Shown here: positions 16,071 to 24,268 of the stretch, in pieces | Position numbering within the stretch: position 1 is the first letter of the stretch | Layout of the letters: every line of letters begins with the position of its first letter | The notes under the pieces: generated by a model | Database searches by the model: none | What the model was told of the DNA's origin: nothing | The model's input: the letters and a program-made list of their open reading frames with translations, nothing else | Assembly: GCA_002316675.1 (NCBI GenBank) | Contig: DCDZ01000066.1 | Location: forward strand, 50,341-91,007 | Length of the DNA: 40,667 bases | Source: Tyzzerella sp. UBA1042 | GTDB lineage: Bacteria > Bacillota > Clostridia > Lachnospirales > Anaerotignaceae | Direction of reading: 5' to 3' | Program-made: the position numbers and the translations under genes

Positions 16071-16110
16071 AGAAGCCTGATGTAAGAACGTAAAATCAGA
16101 CTTCTTTTTA
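16071..16110 (+). terminator. Terminator downstream of the TIM-barrel gene
   Basis: AGAAG-C-CTGAT (16071-16081) pairs with ATCAG-A-CTTCT with one mismatch, followed by TTTTTATT. Converging with the radical SAM operon, it may serve both sides. Confidence 0.7.
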
Positions 16111-16173
16111 TTGATAAACTTTCTCATTCTTAAAAATGTGCTTACCTTTCTTTTGCTGCATCCTATTTCATAC

Positions 16174-16353
16174 TTACTTTTCTTCCTTTTCCGGTTTATG
16201 ACAGCTTTCGCTGTGGGCACAGCCCTTGCAGCCGTTGCCGCAATCATTTTTCATATTGTTAATATTTCTCTGCATTTTCCGCAAATTATAAGCTACAAGA
16301 CCAACCACCAAAACAATTGGAATGATCGTCGTGAAAATCGTTTCCGTATCCAA
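16174..16353 (-). CDS. FeoB-associated Cys-rich membrane protein-like, TTG start
   Basis: A 59-residue protein starting at TTG (16353-16351), with AAGGAG 9 nt ahead overlapping the stop of the upstream radical SAM gene. After MDTETIFTT there is one membrane helix (IIPIVLVVGLVAYNL, about 10-24) and a cytosolic tail with CGNGCKGCAHSESC (C38, C42, C45, C51). This is the layout of the FeoB-associated Cys-rich membrane protein family (DUF/P12 type), which normally accompanies ferrous iron transporters. No feoA or feoB is in the window. The gene lies 12 nt behind the radical SAM gene, so it is co-transcribed with it. It is short and non-ATG, so it is easily overlooked. Confidence 0.85.
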   Translation of the reverse strand: MDTETIFTTIIPIVLVVGLVAYNLRKMQRNINNMKNDCGNGCKGCAHSESCHKPEKEEK

Positions 16354-16365
16354 ATTTTCATCTCC

Positions 16366-17520
16366 TTAAATATATCTGTCCGTAAATCTGTGCAGCAAGG
16401 CTTCCCACTCCTTTTCATCAACAATATTTTTTGAAAGCTCCTCTACCCGGGTTTGATCATAGGGCTGCATACGATAAAGGTATTTCCAATCCAAAGGAAA
16501 CCCCATTCTCCTTGCCAACTGATACTTTTTTTGCTCTAGCTCCGGAAGGGCCAAAAAGGCATCAATGTATTCCAGCATATCGTATAAGTCCGTGTTTAAA
16601 TAGCCGGAAACCTCTTCCAACAAATTAATAATATGGTCACTGGTGAGTTTACCAGTAACACGTTTCGGATCGATGTGGGCAAGCATTTTCCGAATTTCCA
16701 CCAATTTTTCTATATCTCTTTGCTCCTGATATTTGCCGGAGGCACGCAATTCTTCCATTAAAGAGCCGCTTCTTAAAATAAAGGTACGCAGGCGCACAAA
16801 ATCCGGGTTTACTTCATTGATTACCTTTGCCGTTTCCGTAGCGTTTTCATTGGATAACGCCTTGCCGCCCACTCCCGGCATAAAATATATGGACAGCTCG
16901 ATGTTTGCGGCCTTCACCTTTTTGCCGCCAATGATTTCATCCTCTTGGGTTGCACCCTTTCCAATCAACTCCAGAACCTTATCAGAACCCGACTCATAGC
17001 CGGAATGAATACGATCCAAACCCGCTGCCCGCAAAAGCTTAAAATCCTCCGGAGAAATACGGGCTAAGGTATTTGCCCTGCCGTAGGAGGTAATTCTTTG
17101 AATTTCTGGCAAGCGCGTTCTCACATGGCTGACAATTTCCACCAACCATTCCGGACGCAAAACCATGGTATTGGCATCCTGCAAGAAAATTGCCTGCTTA
17201 TTCCCCTCGGTCAGCCAGGTAAATACCATTTGATAGCACATTTTTGCTTCATCCGTCGGCATTGATTGATATTCCCGCTGAATTGCAGCCATATCATAGT
17301 CGCCATTACGCCAATGGCTCAAAATTCTATCTCTGTATTCCGCCATAACGTCAATATCTTTTTTCACCTCTGCCACAGGTCTGACGTGGAATGAGGTGTT
17401 TTTATACAGCATACAAAATTTACATTTATTCCAGGGACAGTTTTCTGTTACACGCAGAAGCAAGCTGTTTGCTTCACTTGGTGGCCGAATGGGCCCAACT
17501 TGAAATATTCCTTGTTCCAT
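16366..17520 (-). CDS. Radical SAM protein
   Basis: A 384-residue radical SAM enzyme. The cluster motif is ENCPWNKCKFCMLYK with C28, C33 and C36, spaced CX4CX2C as in the COG1032-like subgroup beginning 'NCPxNxCxFC'. YESGSDKVLELIGKG and a SIYFMPGVGGKAL segment are characteristic of this subgroup's SAM-binding barrel. No B12-binding domain is present and no SPASM-like cysteine cluster is seen at the C-terminus. The start at 17520 (MEQGIFQVGP) follows AGGAAGTGAGTAT. The reaction is unknown. It is followed after 12 nt by the 59-aa cysteine-rich membrane protein, an unusual partner. Confidence 0.88.
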   Translation of the reverse strand: MEQGIFQVGPIRPPSEANSLLLRVTENCPWNKCKFCMLYKNTSFHVRPVAEVKKDIDVMAEYRDRILSHWRNGDYDMAAIQREYQSMPTDEAKMCYQMVFTWLTEGNKQAIFLQDANTMVLRPEWLVEIVSHVRTRLPEIQRITSYGRANTLARISPEDFKLLRAAGLDRIHSGYESGSDKVLELIGKGATQEDEIIGGKKVKAANIELSIYFMPGVGGKALSNENATETAKVINEVNPDFVRLRTFILRSGSLMEELRASGKYQEQRDIEKLVEIRKMLAHIDPKRVTGKLTSDHIINLLEEVSGYLNTDLYDMLEYIDAFLALPELEQKKYQLARRMGFPLDWKYLYRMQPYDQTRVEELSKNIVDEKEWEALLHRFTDRYI

Positions 17521-17686
17521 ATACTCACTTCCTTTCTGAAAAAGCAATGTGCTTTCTTGCATTTTATATAATCTGCCTTAAAAAAGCAAGTTGAAGTTAT
17601 TGAATGCGGAAAAAAGCAATTTGAAAAGGACGCTCTCCCAGATACAAAGGGTATAAAAAATTTATTTGAAACTCCCTATTTCTATA

Positions 17687-17730
17687 AAAAAAGACCCTTT
17701 CATTTCTCTGTCGTAGGAAGGGACTTTTAA
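17687..17730 (-). terminator. Terminator of psuK-psuG
   Basis: On the minus strand AAAAGTCCCTT...AAGGGTCTTTT forms an 11-bp stem with one mismatch, followed by a T run, 21 nt past the psuG stop. Confidence 0.75.
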
Positions 17731-17750
17731 ATCCATAGAAAATTTCTAAA

Positions 17751-18674
17751 TCATTCGTCTAACACTGTTAATGCGACGGCAATTTTTGATGCAACCCTTG
17801 CATTATTATAAGCCAGCTGCAAATTAGAAGCAAGGGAAACCCCTTTTGTCATTTCCTTGATATGCTTTAACAGAAATGGCGTGGTTTCTTTCCCATGAAT
17901 GCCCCCCTCCTTGGCTAATACCAATGCACGATTAATCACTGCTTCCATTTCATCAAAATCCAATTCATATGCCGCAGGGATGGGATTCGCAATCAATGCG
18001 CCGCCTGCAAGGTTCAAATCCCATTTTGTTTTCAAAATTTTTGCAATCAGTGTTTCATCCTTCGCATTAAAATCCACCTTGAAACCACTTTTCCTGCAAT
18101 AGAACGCAGGGAAATCCTCTGTATCAACACCAATTACAGGGACGCCCATGGTTTCCAAATATTCCAGCGTAAGGCCAATATCCAATAAAGATTTTGCGCC
18201 CGCACCAACGACAGCTACGGGGGTATGGGCAAGCTCCTGCAAGTCAGCACTAATATCCATGGTTTCCGCAGCACCTCTATGCACACCGCCGATTCCCCCT
18301 GTAGTAAAAATACGAATGCCCGCCATGGCAGCAATCATCATAGTGGTGGCAACCGTTGTAGCACCAACCTTTCCCGTTGCCAAATATACTGCCACATCCC
18401 GACGGCTTACTTTGCCTACCTCTTCCCCTTTACACATAAGCTCCAGCTCTTCCGCTGTCAGCCCCACCTTAAGCTTTCCGTGAATAATTGCAGTGGTTGC
18501 AGGGATTGCCCCTTCCTCTCGCACAATTTCCTCCACCCTATGAGCAAAGGCAATATTTTCCGGATAGGGCATACCATGGCTTAAAATCGTGCTCTCCAAT
18601 GCAACAATGGGCTTTTTATTGCCAATGGCCTCTTGAATTTCGGGGGTAATGGTTAAATATTTATCTAAATTCAT
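17751..18674 (-). CDS. psuG: Pseudouridine-5'-phosphate glycosidase
   Basis: A 307-residue PsuG (IndA-like) enzyme that splits pseudouridine 5'-phosphate into uracil and ribose 5-phosphate. Family signatures are VALESTILSHGMPYPEN (about 23-39), ATTAIIHGKLKVGL, VSRRD, TTGGIGGVHRGAAETMDISADL and the catalytic-lysine region GAGAKSLLDI. The length is normal. Its ATG overlaps the psuK stop codon by 4 nt (18671-18674), so the two are translationally coupled and act in sequence: PsuK phosphorylates pseudouridine, PsuG cleaves it. Confidence 0.96.
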   Translation of the reverse strand: MNLDKYLTITPEIQEAIGNKKPIVALESTILSHGMPYPENIAFAHRVEEIVREEGAIPATTAIIHGKLKVGLTAEELELMCKGEEVGKVSRRDVAVYLATGKVGATTVATTMMIAAMAGIRIFTTGGIGGVHRGAAETMDISADLQELAHTPVAVVGAGAKSLLDIGLTLEYLETMGVPVIGVDTEDFPAFYCRKSGFKVDFNAKDETLIAKILKTKWDLNLAGGALIANPIPAAYELDFDEMEAVINRALVLAKEGGIHGKETTPFLLKHIKEMTKGVSLASNLQLAYNNARVASKIAVALTVLDE

Positions 18675-19771
18675 CGTTTTCTTTCCTCCAATATTTTTTC
18701 AAGTAATGCTATGCTCATATTTGGATGAATGGTTGTTTTGTATGAAATTGCCGCAATGCCTGCCGCTAAAGCAAGGTCTATGGTATGACTCACATCAACA
18801 TCATGCAGTCTTGCATATAAAACTGCCGCCATAAAGGCATCGCCGCCGCCTGTGGCATTCTCCATTCTCTCCAGCGGCCGAAGGGATCGCTTTATTTTCA
18901 CACCATCTCGATTCATATAAAAGCATCCATCCATACCAAGGCTGATATAAATATGTTTTAACCCTTTTTCTAAAAGGGCATCTGCCGCACGCTCCAAATC
19001 CGCTTCCGATTCAATTTTTATGCCGCTAATCACCTCGGTTTCCAGTTTGTTCGGCTTAATTGTATCAATACGGCCAATGATAGGCTTTAATTTTTCGGCA
19101 TAAGTACAAGAAACCGGATCAACAAAAATGGGGGCTTGTTTTCCATAAATATCTAAGATGCCCTCTAAAACCGCTTCCGGAAGACCGGCATCCATGGTAA
19201 TGTACTTTGCGCCGCCAATAATACCGCCTTTTCCTTTCAAATAGTCCATGTTCATCTGTTGTAGCACGGACATATCCGACATGGCTACATACATATCTCC
19301 ATTTTCATCTAGAATGGAGATATAGGTAGAAGAGGGATGCCTTTCTACCACCATACTGTGAGAAAAATCAATCCCTGCAGCTGCGCACTCGCTGCGAATT
19401 TGCTCCGCATACGTATCATCCCCCAAAGCGGTGATCAGCTTAACCATGGCCCCAAGCCTGGCCAGATTTTCAGAAACATTTCTGGTGACCCCGCCGGCTG
19501 AGGAATTCATTTTGCCGGGATTACTATCTCTCAATTGAATGCCTTTTTTGCTTTTCCCATGGATGTCCACATTTGCAGCACCGATTCCCAGAATATACTC
19601 CTGTTCTTTGAGTAAATAACCTCTGCCCAAGATATATCCTTTTTTTTGCAGGTTTGCAATATGCACCGCCACGGAACTCCGGGTAATGCCCAGTTTTTGC
19701 GCAATTTCGCTTTGCTCAATCATAGGTATTGCACGAATAATTTCATATATTTGCCGTTCTCTTTGTGTCAA
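18671..19771 (-). CDS. psuK: HTH domain-PfkB kinase, probable pseudouridine kinase
   Basis: A 366-residue protein. Residues 1-55 form a winged helix-turn-helix (LTQRERQIYEIIRAIPMIEQ, EIAQKLGITRSSVAVHI); residues 58-366 are a PfkB/ribokinase domain with GGVTRNVSENLARLG and the C-terminal GGGDAFMAAVLYA containing the catalytic aspartate. Fusion with psuG identifies the substrate as pseudouridine. TTG at 19771 is chosen because GAGGGTGG precedes it by a normal distance; the ATG ten codons upstream (19801) has no ribosome binding site. The HTH kinase arrangement is known in this family and suggests self-regulation; a palindrome overlaps its own promoter. Confidence 0.9.
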   Translation of the reverse strand: MTQRERQIYEIIRAIPMIEQSEIAQKLGITRSSVAVHIANLQKKGYILGRGYLLKEQEYILGIGAANVDIHGKSKKGIQLRDSNPGKMNSSAGGVTRNVSENLARLGAMVKLITALGDDTYAEQIRSECAAAGIDFSHSMVVERHPSSTYISILDENGDMYVAMSDMSVLQQMNMDYLKGKGGIIGGAKYITMDAGLPEAVLEGILDIYGKQAPIFVDPVSCTYAEKLKPIIGRIDTIKPNKLETEVISGIKIESEADLERAADALLEKGLKHIYISLGMDGCFYMNRDGVKIKRSLRPLERMENATGGGDAFMAAVLYARLHDVDVSHTIDLALAAGIAAISYKTTIHPNMSIALLEKILEERKR

Positions 19772-19799
19772 CTTTCCACCCTCTTTGCATTTGTTTATC

Positions 19800-19844
19800 A
19801 TTTAAGCATATATTTAAATTAATCTTTTTTCAAAAAATTGTCAA
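19800..19844 (-). promoter_or_regulatory. psuK promoter and candidate operator
   Basis: On the minus strand TTGACA (19844-19839) lies 17 nt from TAATTT (19821-19816). ATTTAA-N8-TTAAAT (19800-19819) is an inverted repeat overlapping the -10 and start site, suited to binding by the HTH domain of the kinase. Confidence 0.6.
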
Positions 19845-19907
19845 CACGTTTTTTCATATTCTTACCCTAACCTCGATATATTGGTAAAAAAGCCCGGAGG
19901 TAGCAAA

Positions 19908-20702
19908 ATGAAACTATTTAAAGCAATACATATCAAACAAAAGCATATTCTGATGGGATTGGCGGCAGTGATCTGCGTTGGTCTTTGTGCATTTCTCTTC
20001 CCTCCTGCCGCAGCAAAAGTCTCGTCCATCGTTTCCGCAAACACAGAAAAAAAGCTTCCAATTTATTGTGTGGAAACAGAGAAGCCTCAGGTCTCCATTA
20101 GCTTTGACGCAGCTTGGGGCGCAGATGACACAGATACTTTATTGGAAATTTTAGCAGCCAATGATGTAAAAACCACTTTTTTTCTCTGCGGATATTGGGT
20201 TGAAGATTATCCCGAGGAAGTGAAAAAAATTGCCAAAGCAGGGCATGACTTAGGCAACCATTCTTCTACCCATCCACATATGAACCAGCTGTCGGCGGAA
20301 CAAATTGCCAAGGAGCTTGCCGACTGCCATAAAGCTGTAGCGGATTTGACAGGAATCGAAATGGAATTGTTCCGTCCGCCCTTTGGGGAGTACAACAACA
20401 CAGTCATTGAAACCTCTTTTGCAAATTCTTATTATCCTGTGCAGTGGGATGTTGATAGCCTAGACTGGAAGGAATTAGGGCCGGAGCATGAAATCAATCA
20501 GGTTCTAAATCACAAAAATCTGGGCAATGGTTCCATTATTTTATTTCATAATGATGCGAAGTATACGCCTCAGGTCTTGGGCACCATCATAAAAGGTTTA
20601 AAAGAAAAAGGCTACGAAATCGTTCCCATTTCCGAGCTTATCCACAAAGATAATTTTGAAATGAATCATGAGGGCAGGCAAAAAATTTCATCTCCCGCAT
20701 AA
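19908..20702 (+). CDS. PdaB-like polysaccharide deacetylase
   Basis: A 264-residue NodB-domain deacetylase with an N-terminal membrane anchor (about 13-31), acting outside the membrane. Conserved motifs: SISFDAAWGADDT with D67, D73 and D74; HSSTHPHM with metal ligands H118 and H122; RPPFGEYN; WDVDSLDW; and ILFHND. The FDAAWG version is typical of the PdaB/YbaN group, needed to keep B. subtilis spores viable, so a sporulation role is plausible. GGAGG precedes the ATG at 19908 by 7 nt; the open frame extends to 19881 but without a binding site. It is divergent from psuK. Confidence 0.9.
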   Translation: MKLFKAIHIKQKHILMGLAAVICVGLCAFLFPPAAAKVSSIVSANTEKKLPIYCVETEKPQVSISFDAAWGADDTDTLLEILAANDVKTTFFLCGYWVEDYPEEVKKIAKAGHDLGNHSSTHPHMNQLSAEQIAKELADCHKAVADLTGIEMELFRPPFGEYNNTVIETSFANSYYPVQWDVDSLDWKELGPEHEINQVLNHKNLGNGSIILFHNDAKYTPQVLGTIIKGLKEKGYEIVPISELIHKDNFEMNHEGRQKISSPA

Positions 20703-20721
20703 AGAATACCCATAAAGGCAC

Positions 20722-20774
20722 CAACAGAAGGGCTTGCCGACTGGAATTTACAGTCAGCAAGCCCTTCTGTTGGC
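20722..20774. terminator. Long perfect hairpin between convergent genes
   Basis: CCAACAGAAGGGCTTGC (20722-20738) and GCAAGCCCTTCTGTTGG (20758-20774) are perfect 17-bp arms. One C-A mismatch then leads to GACTG/CAGTC and a 7-nt loop. No T run directly follows on either strand, so it is an unusually long stem for an ordinary terminator. It could block read-through or protect 3' ends. Confidence 0.65.
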
Positions 20775-20853
20775 CTAATGGAACATTATTTTTTGTGTGA
20801 ATTAGGAGGATATTCCGCTTCTTTATAAAAAACCTTTCAACAAATGGAGGGGA

Positions 20854-22065
20854 TTACATTCTTTCCTCTTTACTGGAGGTAATGGGCTGAATTGAATATT
20901 TTAACACAATATTCAAATTCGGAAATTCTATTTTAAAGGTTCTTAATAAACGCTGTGCCACCGTATTAGCCGCATCATAATTGGTATTTGAAAGCAAAAT
21001 CAAATATTGATTGACGCTATAGCGGGTAAACACATCACCGCTTCTTATGTTATACTGAATTGTAGTCTTTAAAGACTCCATACCACGATTTAAAACTCTT
21101 CTGGAAGGAATGCTCACCATATTATTATCCACAACAGAAAGCAAACACAAGTGAGCAGGTTCTCCCGATCTTTCCATATTTCTTTCTTCTAAATGATAGA
21201 CTAGCTTAAAAAATTCATATTCACAAAAAATACTTCCTATTTCTTTCTTGCTCTCATCCAGCCTATTTTTTATGACAGAAAGATCCATCTCCGGTGTTTT
21301 AATTGTTTTGACAACATCCTTATATAAGGTCAGTAATTCCTCCGAAGGGGTAATTCCCAATTCTTTCATGAAAAGCCCCGTGGCATGATGATATAAATCA
21401 AGGGCTTGTTCCAACTGACCTGTTTGGATTAAAACTTGAATCAAATAAATATACAGTTGTTCTTCATGAGGCTCTAAAAGAATTGCTTTCTCACAAACAT
21501 TAGAAAGCTGCTCATATTTTTTATGCTCAAAAAGCAGTTTCGCCAAATCTGAAACTACCCGCCCATACAGCGAACGATAGTAGGAAGAAATTGGGATTGC
21601 CCATTCTTCACAAGCTTTTTTCTGTAAAAAATGTCCCCGATAGAGGCTCTCTGCCTGCAGTAAAAGGGAAATTTTTCTTGAAACATCCTCTGTTTCTAAT
21701 TCACTCTCAAAAATCAGTCTTTGAAATTCATCTACATCTGTAACGCATTTAAAATCCTGATTCCACCCATAAGCCCCATTTCGATATAAAATCATTCTGC
21801 GGCTATTTTCAAAATCCAGCCCTTCCAAAGCAGTTCTAACCCGATGCATCAAAACTTTTAATGTATTGATGGGATCTCTGGAGGTTCCGTCTGCCCAAAG
21901 CAATTCTATCAATTCATCTTGAGGGACAAATCGTTTTCTGTGGACAATCAGATATTCCAACAATGTCCAAACCTTTTTCGAGCGGTTTATCTGATCGGAA
22001 ATGATGCTATTTTTGTATTCGATCGTAAACTCGCCTAACAGTGTTACTCTAAATTCTTCGCCCAC
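20854..22065 (-). CDS. SARP/BTAD-family transcriptional regulator with degenerate GGDEF-like C-terminus
   Basis: A 403-residue protein. Residues 1-100 are an OmpR-like DNA-binding domain (LLGEFTIEY, DELIELLWADGTSRDPINTLKVLMHRVRTAL); residues 105-255 are a helical BTAD/TPR domain (CEKAILLEPHEEQLYIYLIQ, ALDLYHHATGLFMKELGITPSEEL). Residues about 300-395 look like a GGDEF domain: GDVFTRYSVNQYLILLSNT occupies the place of a GD.xxRxGGDEFxxLL segment, but the catalytic GGDEF is SVNQY. It therefore should not make c-di-GMP and may sense a nucleotide or dimerise. The start is GTG at 22065 with GGGGGAGG upstream. Target genes are unknown; pilT lies directly upstream. Confidence 0.8.
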   Translation of the reverse strand: MGEEFRVTLLGEFTIEYKNSIISDQINRSKKVWTLLEYLIVHRKRFVPQDELIELLWADGTSRDPINTLKVLMHRVRTALEGLDFENSRRMILYRNGAYGWNQDFKCVTDVDEFQRLIFESELETEDVSRKISLLLQAESLYRGHFLQKKACEEWAIPISSYYRSLYGRVVSDLAKLLFEHKKYEQLSNVCEKAILLEPHEEQLYIYLIQVLIQTGQLEQALDLYHHATGLFMKELGITPSEELLTLYKDVVKTIKTPEMDLSVIKNRLDESKKEIGSIFCEYEFFKLVYHLEERNMERSGEPAHLCLLSVVDNNMVSIPSRRVLNRGMESLKTTIQYNIRSGDVFTRYSVNQYLILLSNTNYDAANTVAQRLLRTFKIEFPNLNIVLKYSIQPITSSKEERM

Positions 22066-22317
22066 AGGCCTCCCCCTTTTTCCATTCGTATGAAAGCTAT
22101 ATCATACCAAACTATTGAATTGAAACCATTACCAAAAGCATTCCTCATGCGCAGTAATGTTAGATCAAATTTATTTACCCTCTTTTTCTTGCAAACATGA
22201 TGGTGGACAAAAGCCATCCTTTTCCTATGCTTTTGCAATTTTCCTCCTATAATTCAAGTTGAAAATACAGACAAGGCAGCAAAAGGAACGAACCCGAAAT
22301 CTATTCCCTGGCGCTTT

Positions 22318-23391
22318 CTATCTCCCAGCATTCATGCGGAAGCGTTTTTCCAACGCCTCGGGATGAAGGGCATATTGTAACGCAGTTTCCTTCGATATTT
22401 TACCTTTAGAAACCAATTCATATAAGCTATAATCCATAGAAACCATTCCCTCGGCTCCTGACATCCCGATTACTGACTCTATTTGATAAACCTTCGACTC
22501 TCGTATCATATTGCCCACTGCTGGATTCATATGCAAAATTTCAAAGGCAGGAACCAAAGTGCCGTCCTTGGCTGGAATCAGCTGTTGAGAAATGATGGTA
22601 TGCAAGACCATAGATAACTGTACTCTGGCCTGCTGCTGATGATGCGGCGGAAAAATATCTATGATTCTCTCAATGGTATTTACGGCACCTACCGTATGCA
22701 ACGCCGAAAGAATCAGATGGCCTGTTTCGGCTGCCATCATAGATATTTGCAGTATCTCATGCTCACGCATTTCTCCTACTAAGATAACATCGGGAGACTG
22801 CCGCAAGCTGGAGCGCAAGGCAGTTGTAAAATTTTTTGTATCCAGTCCGATTTCCCGCTGACTTACGATGGATTTTTCGTTACGATACAAAAACTCAATC
22901 GGATCCTCCAAGGTAATAATATGATTGCTGCGGGTTTCATTAATTCTTTGCAAAACACAGGCCAGTGTTGTTGATTTTCCATTTCCCGCCGCTCCTGTTA
23001 CCAATACCATACCCTTTTTCAGATTTGCCACGCGAATGACCTCTTCGGGAATTCCAATTTTCTGATACTCAGGAATGCCATAGGCCACAATCCGCAGCAC
23101 TGCCGCCAGAGAGCCCCTCTGCTTATAGCAATTCACCCGCAGTCTGGCTAAATTGGGCACAGAAAGGGCAAAATCATCCTCCCCAGCATCCTCCAAATGT
23201 GTCAACCCACGGTTTGCCAACCGATACGCCTCCTCCACCAACAATTTGGAATACTCAGGCATAACCTTTTCATCATTCAGCTGATATATCATTTTCCCCT
23301 TTTTATAGGACAATGCTTTTCCCGCAACAATAAAAATATCTGATGCTCCCAACTCCATGGACTGCTTCAAAATTTCTAAAAAAGAAAGCAT
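22318..23391 (-). CDS. pilT: PilT-like type IV pilus retraction ATPase
   Basis: A 357-residue hexameric secretion ATPase. After an N-terminal PAS-like domain (about 1-100), the Walker A box is GAAGNGKST (133-141). ITLEDPIEFLYRNEKSIVSQREIG is the Asp box, VILVGEMREHE the Walker B and GHLILSALHT the His box. VSQREIG in place of NQREVG and lack of the PilB zinc motif fit PilT rather than PilB. The start has GGAGAACGGT ahead. It would power pilus retraction at the inner membrane. No pilus assembly genes are near, so it is an orphan here; a SARP regulator follows 250 nt downstream. Confidence 0.9.
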   Translation of the reverse strand: MLSFLEILKQSMELGASDIFIVAGKALSYKKGKMIYQLNDEKVMPEYSKLLVEEAYRLANRGLTHLEDAGEDDFALSVPNLARLRVNCYKQRGSLAAVLRIVAYGIPEYQKIGIPEEVIRVANLKKGMVLVTGAAGNGKSTTLACVLQRINETRSNHIITLEDPIEFLYRNEKSIVSQREIGLDTKNFTTALRSSLRQSPDVILVGEMREHEILQISMMAAETGHLILSALHTVGAVNTIERIIDIFPPHHQQQARVQLSMVLHTIISQQLIPAKDGTLVPAFEILHMNPAVGNMIRESKVYQIESVIGMSGAEGMVSMDYSLYELVSKGKISKETALQYALHPEALEKRFRMNAGR

Positions 23392-24234
23392 ACCGTTCTC
23401 CTAACTGATTCAATCTCACTGACTTAATCTTCTGCTCTATCTATCGTAACTTATGGCTTGCATACCTCTGATTTTGCGGCGGGAAGAACCATGTTTACCA
23501 TCATCCTCCGCTATGCTTGCAAAAAAGCTGCTGTCCAAACAGAACACCTTTTCTATAAATAGAAGAAGGCCTTCTGGCCCAGCCATAGAAGTCTTTCGTA
23601 CTCAAAAACATCCTAACATCCTACCCGTGCCTATGCCGCAAACCTCTATATATGCGACGAACCGCTGAATTTCAGCGGTTTCGTTCTTATCCGTATCATT
23701 GAAATGAGTATAAGAATTTTTGCTTGCTACACTCCATACCTGATATACTTCATCATTGCCTCACAGAACACAATTGTTGAAGCAAAAAACGGATCCATCG
23801 CCAAATTGTATCAGCAAAGAAAATAACACCTTCAATTCCGCCAAGTTCTTTCCTCTACGCAAAAATCCAAGCGTACGGTACTTCCCTATACATAACCAGA
23901 TAATCAATCTTACAGGCACAAACAGGAAATGAAACCCAGTCCTTCCCTTTCCACTTCTGCTAAAAATAGTCGTACTATATAAAATAAACGGTAGTATTTT
24001 CTGATTTCTATAAAATATTGCTTTATTTTTCTATAAAAATATCCTTTATGTACAAACCTGAATATACATAATTCTACAAATAGAACCCATTATTTTCTAA
24101 ATTTTAGCATAAATCTACTCTAGCGTCAACAAAACCTACTAAAAAAAATTATTCCTTGAAGTATAGCAATAAACAAGTCATATACCTTAGAACAATATGA
24201 CTGCGCTGGGTGAATTTTTCTTTTTTCGATGAAA
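23392..24234. other. 840-bp stretch without an intact gene, possible decayed coding DNA
   Basis: Bases 23400-23990 have a base composition like the neighbouring genes, but no long frame or good ribosome binding site. On the minus strand there are only short open stretches, for example 23760-23605 (52 codons) and an ATG frame 23586-23437 (49 codons), in different frames and without recognisable domains. AACCGCTG...CAGCGGTT (23660-23680) is a perfect inverted repeat. Bases 23990-24180 are very AT-rich and contain two copies of TTTCTATAAAAA/T. It may be a broken gene next to pilT or an unknown RNA; neither is proved. Confidence 0.4.
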
Positions 24235-24268
24235 AACGCGTATCTCAAAAGAAGATACGCATTTTTTT
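24235..24268 (-). terminator. Terminator of coaBC
   Basis: GCGTATCT and AGATACGC form an 8-bp stem with a 7-nt loop directly next to the coaBC stop codon, with T runs on both strands. Confidence 0.8.

Noticed and set aside
16111..16434. 107-codon plus-strand hydrophobic frame
   Set aside because: Antisense to the 59-aa cysteine-rich protein and the radical SAM gene end; the minus-strand reading has an SD and a recognised layout.
22044..22238. 64-codon minus frame with TTG start and AGGAGG upstream
   Set aside because: Tempting because of the SD, but it overlaps the SARP start, has no recognisable domain and unusual codon content; left uncalled without conservation data.
23392..24234. Possible cyclic-di-GMP riboswitch upstream of pilT
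   Set aside because: I looked for the GEMM-I and class II conserved segments on the minus strand and found neither.
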